Of a DNA stretch of 9,703 nt, positions 1 through 6,655 are shown in pieces (the stretch's first letter is position 1; the number at the start of each line of letters is the position of its first letter). Made by a program: the position numbers and the translations under genes. Where the stretch lies: positions 1 through 9,703 of the forward strand of contig DHJA01000114.1 of the NCBI GenBank assembly GCA_002404095.1, read 5' to 3'. The notes under the pieces were generated by a model. That model did not search any database and had not been told where the DNA came from. It saw only the letters and a program-made list of their open reading frames with translations. This stretch comes from Planctomycetaceae bacterium UBA4732 (GTDB lineage Bacteria; Planctomycetota; Planctomycetia; Gemmatales; Gemmataceae).

Positions 1-53
1 ATTACAGGGGGCGCTGTAGTACTAGATTCTGTTCCGGAAGGGGCGCTACCGAC

Positions 54-121
54 GAGCCGCGACCGTAACGGAGCGGTTTTTGGGCCGTTTCCGGATGCCC
101 GCTCCCTTACGGTCGCGGCTC
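54..121. repeat. Inverted repeat with 23-bp arms downstream of the response-regulator gene
   Basis: The left arm at 54-76 begins GAGCCGCGACCGTAA and is the reverse complement of the right arm at 99-121, which ends TTACGGTCGCGGCTC. The outer 15 bp pair perfectly. One mismatch follows (C69 against C106), then seven more pairs (70-76 with 99-105). The loop is 22 nt and includes a T5 run at 77-81. The repeat lies 32 bp past the stop of the minus-strand REC-GGDEF gene, so its transcript could fold into a long hairpin there. No T-run follows the stem in the minus-strand direction, so it is not a standard intrinsic terminator. I recall GAGCCGCGACCGT-type palindromes as dispersed repeats in planctomycete genomes; that is memory, not a search. 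Confidence 0.8.
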
Positions 122-152
122 ATAATACCTACCGTCAGTGCCATTTCCGTCA

Positions 153-1070
153 TTATTCGGCGAGCGAGCCCATTTCGATGCGGTTGCGGCCCCCGTTTTT
201 CGCCCGGTATAACGCGGCGTCGGCGGCGTGCAAAAGGGTGTGGATTTCCACTGGCCGCGGCGGCGCGTACACCACTGCCCCAAGGCTCATCGTGACCGGG
301 ATCGTCTTGTCGGCGTGATGGACGGGTTCTTCGGCCAGGCGCGCCCGGACGCGCTCGCCGAACGTCGCCGTGCCCGCTTCGTCGCTGCCGGGCAGCACCA
401 TCAAAAATTCCTCGCCCCCGTAACGGCCAATGTGGTCGTAGGGCCGCATGGTGGTGGTCATCCTCCGGGCGACTTGCTGCAGCACTGCATCGCCCGCCAA
501 GTGGCCGAAGGCGCCGTTGATGCGTTTGAAGTGGTCAATGTCGGCGAGGATCACGCCGAGCGGTCGGACCTCCCGCCGCGAGCGGCTCAACTCGCGATGC
601 ATGATTTCCATGATGCCCCGGTAGTTCCAGGCGCCGGTGAGCGAGTCCCTGGCGGCCTGATGCCGCAGCAGTTCTCGCGAGGCGATTAGCTGCTCTTGCA
701 AGTCGAGAACCCTGCGGCCCGCAATGAGGCGAGCTTGCAGTTCCAGTAGGTCGAACGGCTTAATGAGATAGTCGTCGGCGCCCGCTTGCAGCCCGCGCAC
801 AATGTCTTCGCTGCAAGCCTTCGCCGTCACAAGCAAGAGGTAAATGTACTTGCCCTGCTGGTGCTTCCGGACGGATTCACAGATCTGACTGCCCTCCAAG
901 CCCGGCATCACCCAGTCCAGAATGGCGATCTCCGGCGGGTTCTCTCCCCGCAGCGCGTGCAACGCTTCCACGCCGTCCTGGGCGATGGACACTTCGTAAC
1001 CCCACCCGGTCAAGACGCCCTCCAGCATCTTACGGGAGATCAGTTCATCGTCGGCGATCAGGATTTTCAT
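153..1070 (-). CDS. REC-GGDEF response regulator (diguanylate cyclase, PleD/WspR-like architecture)
   Basis: This 305-residue cytosolic protein should make c-di-GMP from two GTP when phosphorylated. Residues 1-120 are a receiver domain: acidic pair D7/D8, phospho-acceptor D52 in AILDWVMPG, T82 and K104 in the IKPF motif. A short helical linker (about 120-140) leads to a GGDEF domain at about 141-300. The active-site loop is GGEEF (218-222), DIDHFKRIN starts at D177, and D194 lies in the AGDAV segment. An RxxD inhibitory site (R209, D212) lies exactly five residues before GGEEF, so product feedback inhibition is likely. The usual FKxIND reads FKRING, a change outside the catalytic residues. 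The ATG overlaps the TGA of the upstream hybrid kinase by four bases, and GGAGGA sits six bases before it, so translation is probably coupled. The kinase's HPt domain is the obvious phosphodonor. The enzymatic call is firm; the output pathway cannot be seen here. Confidence 0.95.
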   Translation of the reverse strand: MKILIADDELISRKMLEGVLTGWGYEVSIAQDGVEALHALRGENPPEIAILDWVMPGLEGSQICESVRKHQQGKYIYLLLVTAKACSEDIVRGLQAGADDYLIKPFDLLELQARLIAGRRVLDLQEQLIASRELLRHQAARDSLTGAWNYRGIMEIMHRELSRSRREVRPLGVILADIDHFKRINGAFGHLAGDAVLQQVARRMTTTMRPYDHIGRYGGEEFLMVLPGSDEAGTATFGERVRARLAEEPVHHADKTIPVTMSLGAVVYAPPRPVEIHTLLHAADAALYRAKNGGRNRIEMGSLAE

Positions 1071-3739
1071 GGTCGTTCCTCCACGGCGAGCCGGCCCGCG
1101 TCTTTCTCGTTCCCCGGGTTGTCTTTGAACGCGGCGACGGCTACAAACAATTGCCGGACCTCCTCTTCGAGACGGGCGCAGGCCGCATCCACATCGTTCA
1201 GGGAGTCAGTCCGTCCCATTTTCTCCAGCGTAGAGGCGGCTTTGGCGGCGGCCACGCCCCCGAGGTTGCCGAACGCCCCCTTGAGCGTATGGGCGGCTCG
1301 GCCCAGGCGTCGGGCATCTTTGAGCGTGTGCGCCTCGCGCAGTTCGCCCATCATTCGCTCGCTCTCGTCCTGAGACAGTTCGGCGATTTCCACCGCCAAC
1401 TCGATGTTGCCGTCCAGCCGGGCCAGAAAATCTTGCCGATCAAATACCTTGTCGCCTTGTTCCCGCGAGGGAGGCGTTGGCGCGTCTTCGGCGCGTGGAG
1501 ACAGGCACTGTGCGATCACCTTCCATAGTTCCGCCTGCCGGAGCGGCTTGGCTACGTAACCGTCCATCCCCGCCGTCAGGAATCGCTCCCGGTCGCCCTT
1601 CATGGCATGGGCAGTGAGGGCGATTATCGGAATCCGCCGTCCCGTCGCCTTTTCGCCCTGCCGAATGGCGGCGGTGGCTTCCAGCCCGTCCATTTCGGGC
1701 ATCTGCACGTCCATCAGCACGAGGTCGAACGCCTGGCTCTCCAGGGCGGCGACGGCCTCTTGGCCATTGTTCGCCACGAACACCTGATGCCCCTCTTTCG
1801 TCAGCGTTCCCATGCTCACCTTCTGGTTGATGAGGTTGTCCTCGGCCAGGAGGATACGCAGCGGACGCAACGGCGGCGCTACGCCCCGTAAGTCGATTGC
1901 TTCGCGGGATGGCTGAGCGGGCGGCACGCTTTGAACGCCCATGCCAATGGTGAAATAAAAGGTGCTGCCCTGGCCGACTGTGCTTTCCACCCCAATGCTC
2001 CCGCCCATCATCTCAACCAGCCGAGCGGAGATGGTTAGCCCCAGGCCGGTGCCGCCGTACCTGCGGGCCATCGAGCCGTCGGCCTGCTGGAACGGGACGA
2101 AGATCGTGCCGAGTTTGTCGGCGGAGATGCCGATGCCTGTGTCAGCGACGGCGAAGTGCAAAGTCACGGCTTCCGAGGTCTGCGTCTCGGCCCGGACCCG
2201 GACCACGACCTCGCCGTCGTTCGTGAACTTGATGGCGTTGCCGACGAGGTTGATGACGACTTGGCGCAGCCGTCCCAGGTCGCCGAACAGGGTATCCGGC
2301 ACGTCGGCCTCGACGTGGTAGGCCAACTCCACGCCCTTTGTATGCGCCCGCACGGCCAGCGGCCGGAGCAGACCGCCGAGGCCGTCGCGCAGGCAAAACG
2401 GGATGGGGTCGAGTTCGAGTTTGCCCGCTTCGATCTTGGAGAAGTCGAGGACGTCGTTGATGACGGTGAGCAGAGAGTCGGCCGAGTGCTTCACGGCGTT
2501 GAGGTAGTCCCGCTGCAGGCCGGTGAGGTCGGTGTCGAGCGCCAGTTCCGCCATGCCGATGACGCCGTTCATGGGTGTGCGGATTTCGTGGCTCATGTTC
2601 GCCAGGAATTCACTTTTGGCGCGATTGGCGGCTTCGGCAGCGTCCTTGGCCTGGTGCAGTTCGGCGGTCCTTTCCCGGACGCGCTCCGCCAGTTCCTGTT
2701 GCGAACGGTACAGCACTTCCTCGGCTTCCTTGCGTTCCGTGATGTCGGTGTTGGTGCCGAACCAGTTCAGGATGCGGCCATCGTGATCCCGCAACGGGTT
2801 GACCCGTGTCAGGAAGGGGCGGAATCGTCCGTCCTGTCCCTTGAGTGGGAACACCATGTCGAACGGCTCGCCGCTGGCGATGGACGCCTGCCACCGCTCC
2901 AGTACATTGGGCAACTCCCGCGGGTCGTGGACGGATTGCCAGCCCCAGCCCTCCATCTGCTCCGGCGTCGTGCCAGTGTATTCGTACCAGCGGAGGTTGT
3001 ACCAGAAGATGTAGCCGTCGGGGCGGGCCATCCAGGCCAACTGCGGGATGGTGTCGACCATAAGGCGGAACTTCACTTCGCTTTCCCGAATGGCCGTCTC
3101 GGCTTTCTGCCGGGCGATCAGGTTGCGTTGCAACAGCAAAACGAACGCCCCGACCGCCGCCAGCCCTAAGACGGCGGTGAGCAGGCCGGTAAGAATGGCG
3201 ACCCAGTAAGCGGCGCGGGACTGGCGCTCCCGGTCCTTGAGTAAGTCGTGTTCCTCGCCCTCCATCTGGGCGATCAGCACCCGAATGGAGTCCATCTGTC
3301 GCTTGCCCTTCATGGAGGCGACGAACGCTCGCGCCTCCTGCTCATTCTTGCGGCGCAGGTCGATGCCCTCTTTCAACAGGGCCAGCCGCACGGCGGTCAA
3401 CTCCTCAAGCTGCTTGATGCGATCCTGCTGGCGGGGGTTGTCGCTGGTCGCGTCCTTCAACTTCGCTATTTGCCCGTCCAAACGGACGAGGGCTGCGTCG
3501 TAGGGCTGCAAGAACTCGTCGTTGCCGGTGACAACGAAGCCCTGGAAGCCAGTTTCGGCGTCCACGAGCGTCCGCAACAGTTCGGTAGTCTGGTCCAGTA
3601 CGACATGTGTGTGGGCCACCCAGCCAGCGTCGTCGTTCAGCCGATTCGTGTTCCGGTAGGCGAGCGTGGCGCTGAGGACCAGCAGGGCCACCATCAGCAC
3701 GATGCCGACCAGGACGCTTCGATCGAACACCTTCGCCAT
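1067..3739 (-). CDS. Hybrid sensor histidine kinase: CHASE3-PAS-HisKA-HATPase-REC-HPt
   Basis: This 890-residue inner-membrane kinase has the domains of a full phosphorelay in one chain. TM1 is at about 8-28. A helical extracytoplasmic region at about 35-170 matches CHASE3, including the [11 protein letters not shown] motif near 62-72. TM2 is at about 178-203. A PAS/PAC domain spans about 220-335 (ending [12 protein letters not shown]), followed by a coiled coil at about 338-375. HisKA carries H384 in [11 protein letters not shown]. The ATPase domain shows an N box near 497-505, DTGIGI at 533-538 and GGTGLGL at 562-568. A receiver domain at about 626-745 has E633/D634, acceptor D677, T709 and K731. 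The C-terminal HPt domain has H817 in [11 protein letters not shown]. The likely route is H384 to D677 to H817 to D52 of the adjacent REC-GGDEF protein. The start at 3739 is supported by the TM1-first N-terminus and an AGG six bases upstream. The ligand is unknown; CHASE3 does not predict one. Confidence 0.95.
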   Translation of the reverse strand: MAKVFDRSVLVGIVLMVALLVLSATLAYRNTNRLNDDAGWVAHTHVVLDQTTELLRTLVDAETGFQGFVVTGNDEFLQPYDAALVRLDGQIAKLKDATSDNPRQQDRIKQLEELTAVRLALLKEGIDLRRKNEQEARAFVASMKGKRQMDSIRVLIAQMEGEEHDLLKDRERQSRAAYWVAILTGLLTAVLGLAAVGAFVLLLQRNLIARQKAETAIRESEVKFRLMVDTIPQLAWMARPDGYIFWYNLRWYEYTGTTPEQMEGWGWQSVHDPRELPNVLERWQASIASGEPFDMVFPLKGQDGRFRPFLTRVNPLRDHDGRILNWFGTNTDITERKEAEEVLYRSQQELAERVRERTAELHQAKDAAEAANRAKSEFLANMSHEIRTPMNGVIGMAELALDTDLTGLQRDYLNAVKHSADSLLTVINDVLDFSKIEAGKLELDPIPFCLRDGLGGLLRPLAVRAHTKGVELAYHVEADVPDTLFGDLGRLRQVVINLVGNAIKFTNDGEVVVRVRAETQTSEAVTLHFAVADTGIGISADKLGTIFVPFQQADGSMARRYGGTGLGLTISARLVEMMGGSIGVESTVGQGSTFYFTIGMGVQSVPPAQPSREAIDLRGVAPPLRPLRILLAEDNLINQKVSMGTLTKEGHQVFVANNGQEAVAALESQAFDLVLMDVQMPEMDGLEATAAIRQGEKATGRRIPIIALTAHAMKGDRERFLTAGMDGYVAKPLRQAELWKVIAQCLSPRAEDAPTPPSREQGDKVFDRQDFLARLDGNIELAVEIAELSQDESERMMGELREAHTLKDARRLGRAAHTLKGAFGNLGGVAAAKAASTLEKMGRTDSLNDVDAACARLEEEVRQLFVAVAAFKDNPGNEKDAGRLAVEERP
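1077..1082 (-). promoter_or_regulatory. Shine-Dalgarno site inside the hybrid kinase end, serving the REC-GGDEF gene
   Basis: On the minus strand GGAGGA stands six bases before the ATG at 1070, inside the last codons of the hybrid kinase. Together with the ATGA stop/start overlap (1067-1070) it suggests translational coupling, giving matched amounts of kinase and response regulator. It is the strongest ribosome-binding site I saw in the window. Confidence 0.7.
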
Positions 3740-3832
3740 TCCGCACCTGCTTCAGTACGCCGCGAATAGTGACAATTGCCCGGTACGCCGTCGATGGGTT
3801 ATCGGGAAAACTGAGATATTGTATGGGGAAAG

Positions 3833-3874
3833 ATAGGACTTATAGGTCCTATAGGACCTATAAGTCCTATAGGA
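3833..3874. repeat. Tandem 9-bp repeat that forms a perfect 38-bp palindrome
   Basis: Nonamer units follow one another: ATAGGACTT (3833), ATAGGTCCT (3842), ATAGGACCT (3851), ATAAGTCCT (3860) and a partial ATAGGA (3869-3874). Positions 3833-3870 are a fully symmetric palindrome, with 17-bp arms meeting at a self-complementary TATA at 3850-3853. The repeat lies in the gap between the stop of the unknown gene (3896) and the start of the hybrid kinase (3739). No T-run follows on either strand, so it is not a classic intrinsic terminator. A TACAAT at 3818-3823 (minus) could be a -10 for the kinase, but no convincing -35 lies upstream. One reading frame through the repeat yields a PIGPIG-type peptide that I recall from spurious planctomycete ORFs. 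Confidence 0.85.
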
Positions 3875-3895
3875 GAGTGGGAACAATCCGGCGAC

Positions 3896-4309
3896 TCAGG
3901 AAGCCGATTCCGGCTGAGACGACGCCTCGGCCAACGGCGCCACCATATTGAGGATGTTGCCGAGTTGGGCCAGGCGCATGCCGTAACGGTCGAGAAATTC
4001 CTGCAGCGCGAAGTCGTTGTCGATGGCCTCATCGTCGTCGTTGACGCAGTTGGTCAACTCGGCAATGAGCTTGCCGAACGAGCGTTCCAGGTCCGGCATG
4101 GCCTTGCGGCAGGCGTCGCCGAGGTCCGGAAACTCTTGCTGCCAGCGCGTCAGGTAGGCGCGCCACCGTGCGCCCACGTCATGGGCGGCGGCGGCGGCGC
4201 GTTGGTAGTTGAGCTGTTCCCGCTGTACTTCGAGGAGTTGCCGCAATAGATCCACGGTCTCCGTGGCGGCGGGAAGAGCCGGCGGTGGGTCCGTGGGGGT
4301 GGTGGACAT
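3896..4309 (-). CDS. Small helical protein of unknown function (137 residues)
   Basis: I cannot assign a function. From the chosen ATG the protein starts MSTTPTDPPPALP, a proline-rich N-terminus with no signal peptide or membrane segment. A predicted helix follows with heptad-like character (DLLRQLLEVQREQLNYQRAA, residues about 20-39), then a Trp-rich segment (RWRAYLTRWQQEFPDL), an acidic stretch (NDDDEAIDND) and a hydrophobic C-terminal helix. The composition is that of a cytosolic, perhaps oligomeric, helical protein; I think similar ORFs occur in other planctomycetes, from memory only. An in-frame ATG at 4336 would add nine residues. I chose 4309 because codon third positions turn GC-rich at about that point and the extension reads like leader. 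Neither start has a clear Shine-Dalgarno. The reading frame stays open further upstream to 4573, but that would overlap the neighbouring gene and is unlikely to be coding. Confidence 0.8.
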   Translation of the reverse strand: MSTTPTDPPPALPAATETVDLLRQLLEVQREQLNYQRAAAAAHDVGARWRAYLTRWQQEFPDLGDACRKAMPDLERSFGKLIAELTNCVNDDDEAIDNDFALQEFLDRYGMRLAQLGNILNMVAPLAEASSQPESAS

Positions 4310-4391
4310 GGCGGAGGACACAACTTGAAAATTCATAGTACATTGATCCGCGGTTGAAAGCGCTAACCTAAAGCCGATTGTTCGCTTGAGT

Positions 4392-4420
4392 ATTCTAACA
4401 GAGCCGTTGGCGGATTTCCA
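4392..4420 (-). promoter_or_regulatory. Candidate sigma-70-type promoter for the 137-residue protein
   Basis: On the minus strand TGGAAA (4415-4420) and TAGAAT (4392-4397) are separated by 17 nt. They match 4 of 6 and 5 of 6 bases of the -35 and -10 consensus. They lie in the AT-richer gap after the PsbP-like gene stop, about 80 bp upstream of the chosen start. If real, the unknown gene can be transcribed apart from the mutM-side genes. Two short hexamers can occur by chance, so this is a candidate only. Confidence 0.4.
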
Positions 4421-4446
4421 GCGAGCATCAAGAAAGGGGGTTTGCT

Positions 4447-4872
4447 TTACTCTTCCACCCGCAGCGACTGGCAGACCGCGCGCACCACCGGCTCCATCGT
4501 CGGCAGTTCCAGATCGTTCATCTGCCAGTAAACCAACAGTGTGCCTGTCGCGCAGTATAGACATCGCGTCCAAACCGTGTTGGCCAGATCAAGGCTGAAG
4601 AATTCAATGTCGTGGCCGACCGCCAATTCGCCGGCCAGCATGTCCACGGCCGAATCGGCCTCTAGCTCTGGGTACTCCGATCGCAACGCCTCCAAGGCCG
4701 TCTTGGCCATTTCCTCCGGCGCCGGCATCGTTTGGTCCAGGGTGACGACCAGAAACGCCGTTTCCTTACTCTGAAGCGTGACCGTCCAGCCGCCGTCCGC
4801 TTCCTCGCGCTCCAGCACCCAACTCTCGGGGTAGCGGAACGATACGCCGCCTTCGTTGAATTCCTGGGTCAT
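4447..4872 (-). CDS. Small soluble protein, possible PsbP/Mog1/DUF1795-like fold
   Basis: The 141-residue product starts MTQEFNEGGVSFRYPESW. A short strand, then FRYPESW, then alternating strands (WTVTLQSKETAFLVVTLD), a central helix (PEEMAKTALEALRSEY) and a C-terminal helix (EPVVRAVCQSLRV) resemble the PsbP/DUF1795 group, whose members often open with a 'F-x-Y-P-x-x-W' motif. The match is by pattern only. No signal peptide or membrane segment is visible, so it is probably cytosolic. The start at 4872 lies 17 nt after the stop of the peptidase gene and follows a G-rich stretch (GGGGGCCGGGG) in place of a proper Shine-Dalgarno. The frame is open upstream to 4998, but that would run inside the peptidase gene. 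The tight spacing suggests co-transcription with the peptidase. The role is unknown; an accessory or chaperone-like function is speculation. Confidence 0.8.
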   Translation of the reverse strand: MTQEFNEGGVSFRYPESWVLEREEADGGWTVTLQSKETAFLVVTLDQTMPAPEEMAKTALEALRSEYPELEADSAVDMLAGELAVGHDIEFFSLDLANTVWTRCLYCATGTLLVYWQMNDLELPTMEPVVRAVCQSLRVEE

Positions 4873-4889
4873 ACCCCGGCCCCCACGTA

Positions 4890-6500
4890 TTAACGATGAG
4901 GAGATTCCTGATGCGGCGCCTGCACGTCGAGTCGCAATGTGCCCAACGCTTCCTCCGTGGGCGTGGCGGCGTAGGCGCGGACGTTCAGCCGCTTCCACGG
5001 CATCTTCGCCGGTAATTGTAGCTTCACCTCGAAACGGCCGTCCTTAATGGTTGTCGTCCCTTCGTCCAACACGAAGCGATTGGCGCGGTCATGGTTCCGC
5101 ATCAGGACGCCGTTCCGCTCCCGTCCCAATTCCTTCGGCAGTGGTATCAAGTTGGTCGGACTGCTAATGACCGGCCGTTCGACGACAACATGGACTTGAC
5201 CACCGTTCAGCCGCGCGGGAGCCGTGCCGTGAATCGTAAGCGTCGCCTCAGGCGCCGCGTCGTCGGTCTTCAACACCAGATCGGCCGGCGTCACGGCCAA
5301 CTTCAGGGCCGGGTCGCCGAGTAGCGTGAACATTTCCAGGTGCTCTAAGCGCTGCGTCGCCTGCGGTATATTACCGTCGCCGTCCACCGCATCCAATAAT
5401 TGAAAGATAACGTCGTCTATTTTACCTTTAGCTAGGCCCGCCTTGACCGCCAGCCAGCTCGCGCCCAGACGCTCCGGCATTTTGCCCGAGAACGTACTCT
5501 CAACGAGGCCGTCCGTCGCCAATTGCACCATCGCCGCGAAACAGACGCCGTGCGACCCGATGACCGCCACGGGGCCGTCCGGGTTGCGCATGGCCGCCAC
5601 GCCGTAGCCCTCGCCGCGCTCCCCCACGAGCTGACAGCCGTTGCAGCCGAAGGTTGCGAATACGCCCGCGCCCCGCTTGATCTTTAGCCGCGACCAATCG
5701 TGTCGGTCGAGGTAATGGGCGCCGCCGCCCCACAACCCTTCCGGGTTGGAATGGCCGAGATAGAGCGTCCACGCTTCGCCGTCCTCTACATACTTCAGAG
5801 CTACCGATTGTAGCTCATCGTCGGGCGGACAGAAGCGCGACTGCGGATTGCTGTAGACGACCCGCCCCGTCCACGACGGGTCAAACCGGTCAAGGCGCAC
5901 GAACGCCATCGCCTCTATCATGCGATCCACCAACGGATTGTAGGCGGGAACACCAGCCAATATCGTCAACCGCTGTCGCCACGCGCCCGGCTTGTCGTCG
6001 CCTTCATAGGCCAGCGTTTTTCGCACCATCTGCTGGGCTTCTTCCTTGGTGCGGGCGGGAAATCGACCGACAGGCACGGACGGTTGATGATCGTCGTTCA
6101 GACAGCCGTAGCCGTTGTCGCTCGGCTGATCCTTCATGCGGCCGACGCCGCCGTCCAGCGGCGGCACGACGGTTCGCTCAGCCTCCTCCGGCCTCCCGGC
6201 CCACACCGCGCCCACCAGAAGGACGTAACTCGGTCCGTCGTGGTCGCGGCAAAGTTTGTTCACATGAAGACGCAGCTTGCGGCCGTCGCCCGCGCGGATT
6301 TCCTCGGCCGAGAGTACGTCGGTAGTCAGCACCGGCGTCGTCTGAAAACCCTGCGCCTTGCGGTGGTCCAGCAGCGGTTTTACGGCGTTGCGGAACGCCG
6401 GCGCCATCACGACGATCCATTGCGGCGCGGGCGCGTCCGCCGCCGAGGCATTGGAGACGGCAAGCAGCAATAGCGACAATGCGAACCCGCTAAAGCGCAT
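4890..6500 (-). CDS. Secreted C25-like (gingipain-type, caspase-fold) cysteine peptidase
   Basis: From the ATG at 6500 the protein is 536 residues. It begins with a clean signal peptide (MRFSGFALSLLLLAVSNASA) and a probable cleavage site after A20, so it is exported. Residues about 26-400 fit the C25 peptidase domain: a first strand WIVVMAPAF, the YLGHSN motif with candidate catalytic H250, FATFGCNGC with candidate catalytic C286 (C289 is close by), GPVAVIGSHGV at 310-318, and the LLGDPALKL signature (393-401) typical of the domain end. Residues about 405-530 look like a beta-sandwich C-terminal domain. No long gingipain-type propeptide or adhesin repeats are present. Catalytic activity and specificity are inferred. 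A longer reading from 6659 would only translate the palindromic element upstream. The PsbP-like gene follows after 17 nt, and the heme-kinase gene precedes it across the repeat element. Confidence 0.88.
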   Translation of the reverse strand: MRFSGFALSLLLLAVSNASAADAPAPQWIVVMAPAFRNAVKPLLDHRKAQGFQTTPVLTTDVLSAEEIRAGDGRKLRLHVNKLCRDHDGPSYVLLVGAVWAGRPEEAERTVVPPLDGGVGRMKDQPSDNGYGCLNDDHQPSVPVGRFPARTKEEAQQMVRKTLAYEGDDKPGAWRQRLTILAGVPAYNPLVDRMIEAMAFVRLDRFDPSWTGRVVYSNPQSRFCPPDDELQSVALKYVEDGEAWTLYLGHSNPEGLWGGGAHYLDRHDWSRLKIKRGAGVFATFGCNGCQLVGERGEGYGVAAMRNPDGPVAVIGSHGVCFAAMVQLATDGLVESTFSGKMPERLGASWLAVKAGLAKGKIDDVIFQLLDAVDGDGNIPQATQRLEHLEMFTLLGDPALKLAVTPADLVLKTDDAAPEATLTIHGTAPARLNGGQVHVVVERPVISSPTNLIPLPKELGRERNGVLMRNHDRANRFVLDEGTTTIKDGRFEVKLQLPAKMPWKRLNVRAYAATPTEEALGTLRLDVQAPHQESPHR

Positions 6501-6507
6501 AAACCTA

Positions 6508-6512
6508 TCCTT
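6508..6512 (-). promoter_or_regulatory. Ribosome-binding site that fixes the peptidase start at 6500
   Basis: On the minus strand AAGGA lies seven bases before the ATG at 6500 (read GAAAAGGATAGGTTT then ATG). Because a signal peptide starts directly at this ATG, the site supports 6500 over the in-frame ATG at 6659, whose extra 53 residues come from the repeat element. Confidence 0.65.
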
Positions 6513-6513
6513 T

Positions 6514-6645
6514 TCTGGTTCCCACGCTCTGCGTGGGAACGAAGCCCGGACGCTCTGCGTCCCGAACCCGCGAGCCGCTGAACCTAGCCGGACGCGACGC
6601 AGAGCGTCGCACCCGTGGGTTCCCACGCGGAGCGTGGGAACCAGA
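6514..6645. repeat. 132-bp modular palindromic element with perfect 16-bp terminal inverted repeats
   Basis: The left end TCTGGTTCCCACGCTC (6514-6529) is the exact reverse complement of the right end (6630-6645). Inside are four hairpins, each with a 3-nt loop and a shared ACGC-NNN-GCGT core. They are 6518-6540 (10-bp stem, loop TCT), 6548-6562 (6-bp stem, loop TCT), 6594-6610 (7-bp stem, loop AGA) and 6619-6641 (10-bp stem, loop GGA). No target-site duplication is obvious, and no transposase is encoded. The element fills nearly all of the 155-nt gap between the heme-kinase stop and the peptidase start. I recall its translation (SFPRRAWEP, VPTLRVGT) as a recurrent spurious N-terminus in planctomycete annotations, which would make it a dispersed REP/MITE-like repeat. 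That wider distribution is from memory. Confidence 0.88.
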
Positions 6646-6655
6646 GTGGCCGGAG

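Noticed and set aside
1..53. Possible short repeat GGGGCGCT seen twice at the left edge
   Set aside because: Too short and GC-rich to distinguish from chance; no gene or hairpin is evident in this segment.
2156..3169. Long plus-strand open frame (337 codons) opposite the hybrid kinase
   Set aside because: It is the antisense shadow of a high-GC gene whose domains and motifs are intact on the minus strand. Its own translation shows no recognisable domain.
3833..3870. Intrinsic terminator for the 137-residue gene
   Set aside because: The stem is strong, but no T-run follows it on either strand (the minus strand continues CTTTCCCC), so the standard model is not met.
3769..3951. Small plus-strand frame running through the nonamer repeat
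   Set aside because: Much of its sequence is translation of the 9-bp repeat (YRSYRTYKSYR). No ribosome-binding site, and the rest overlaps the end of the 137-residue gene.
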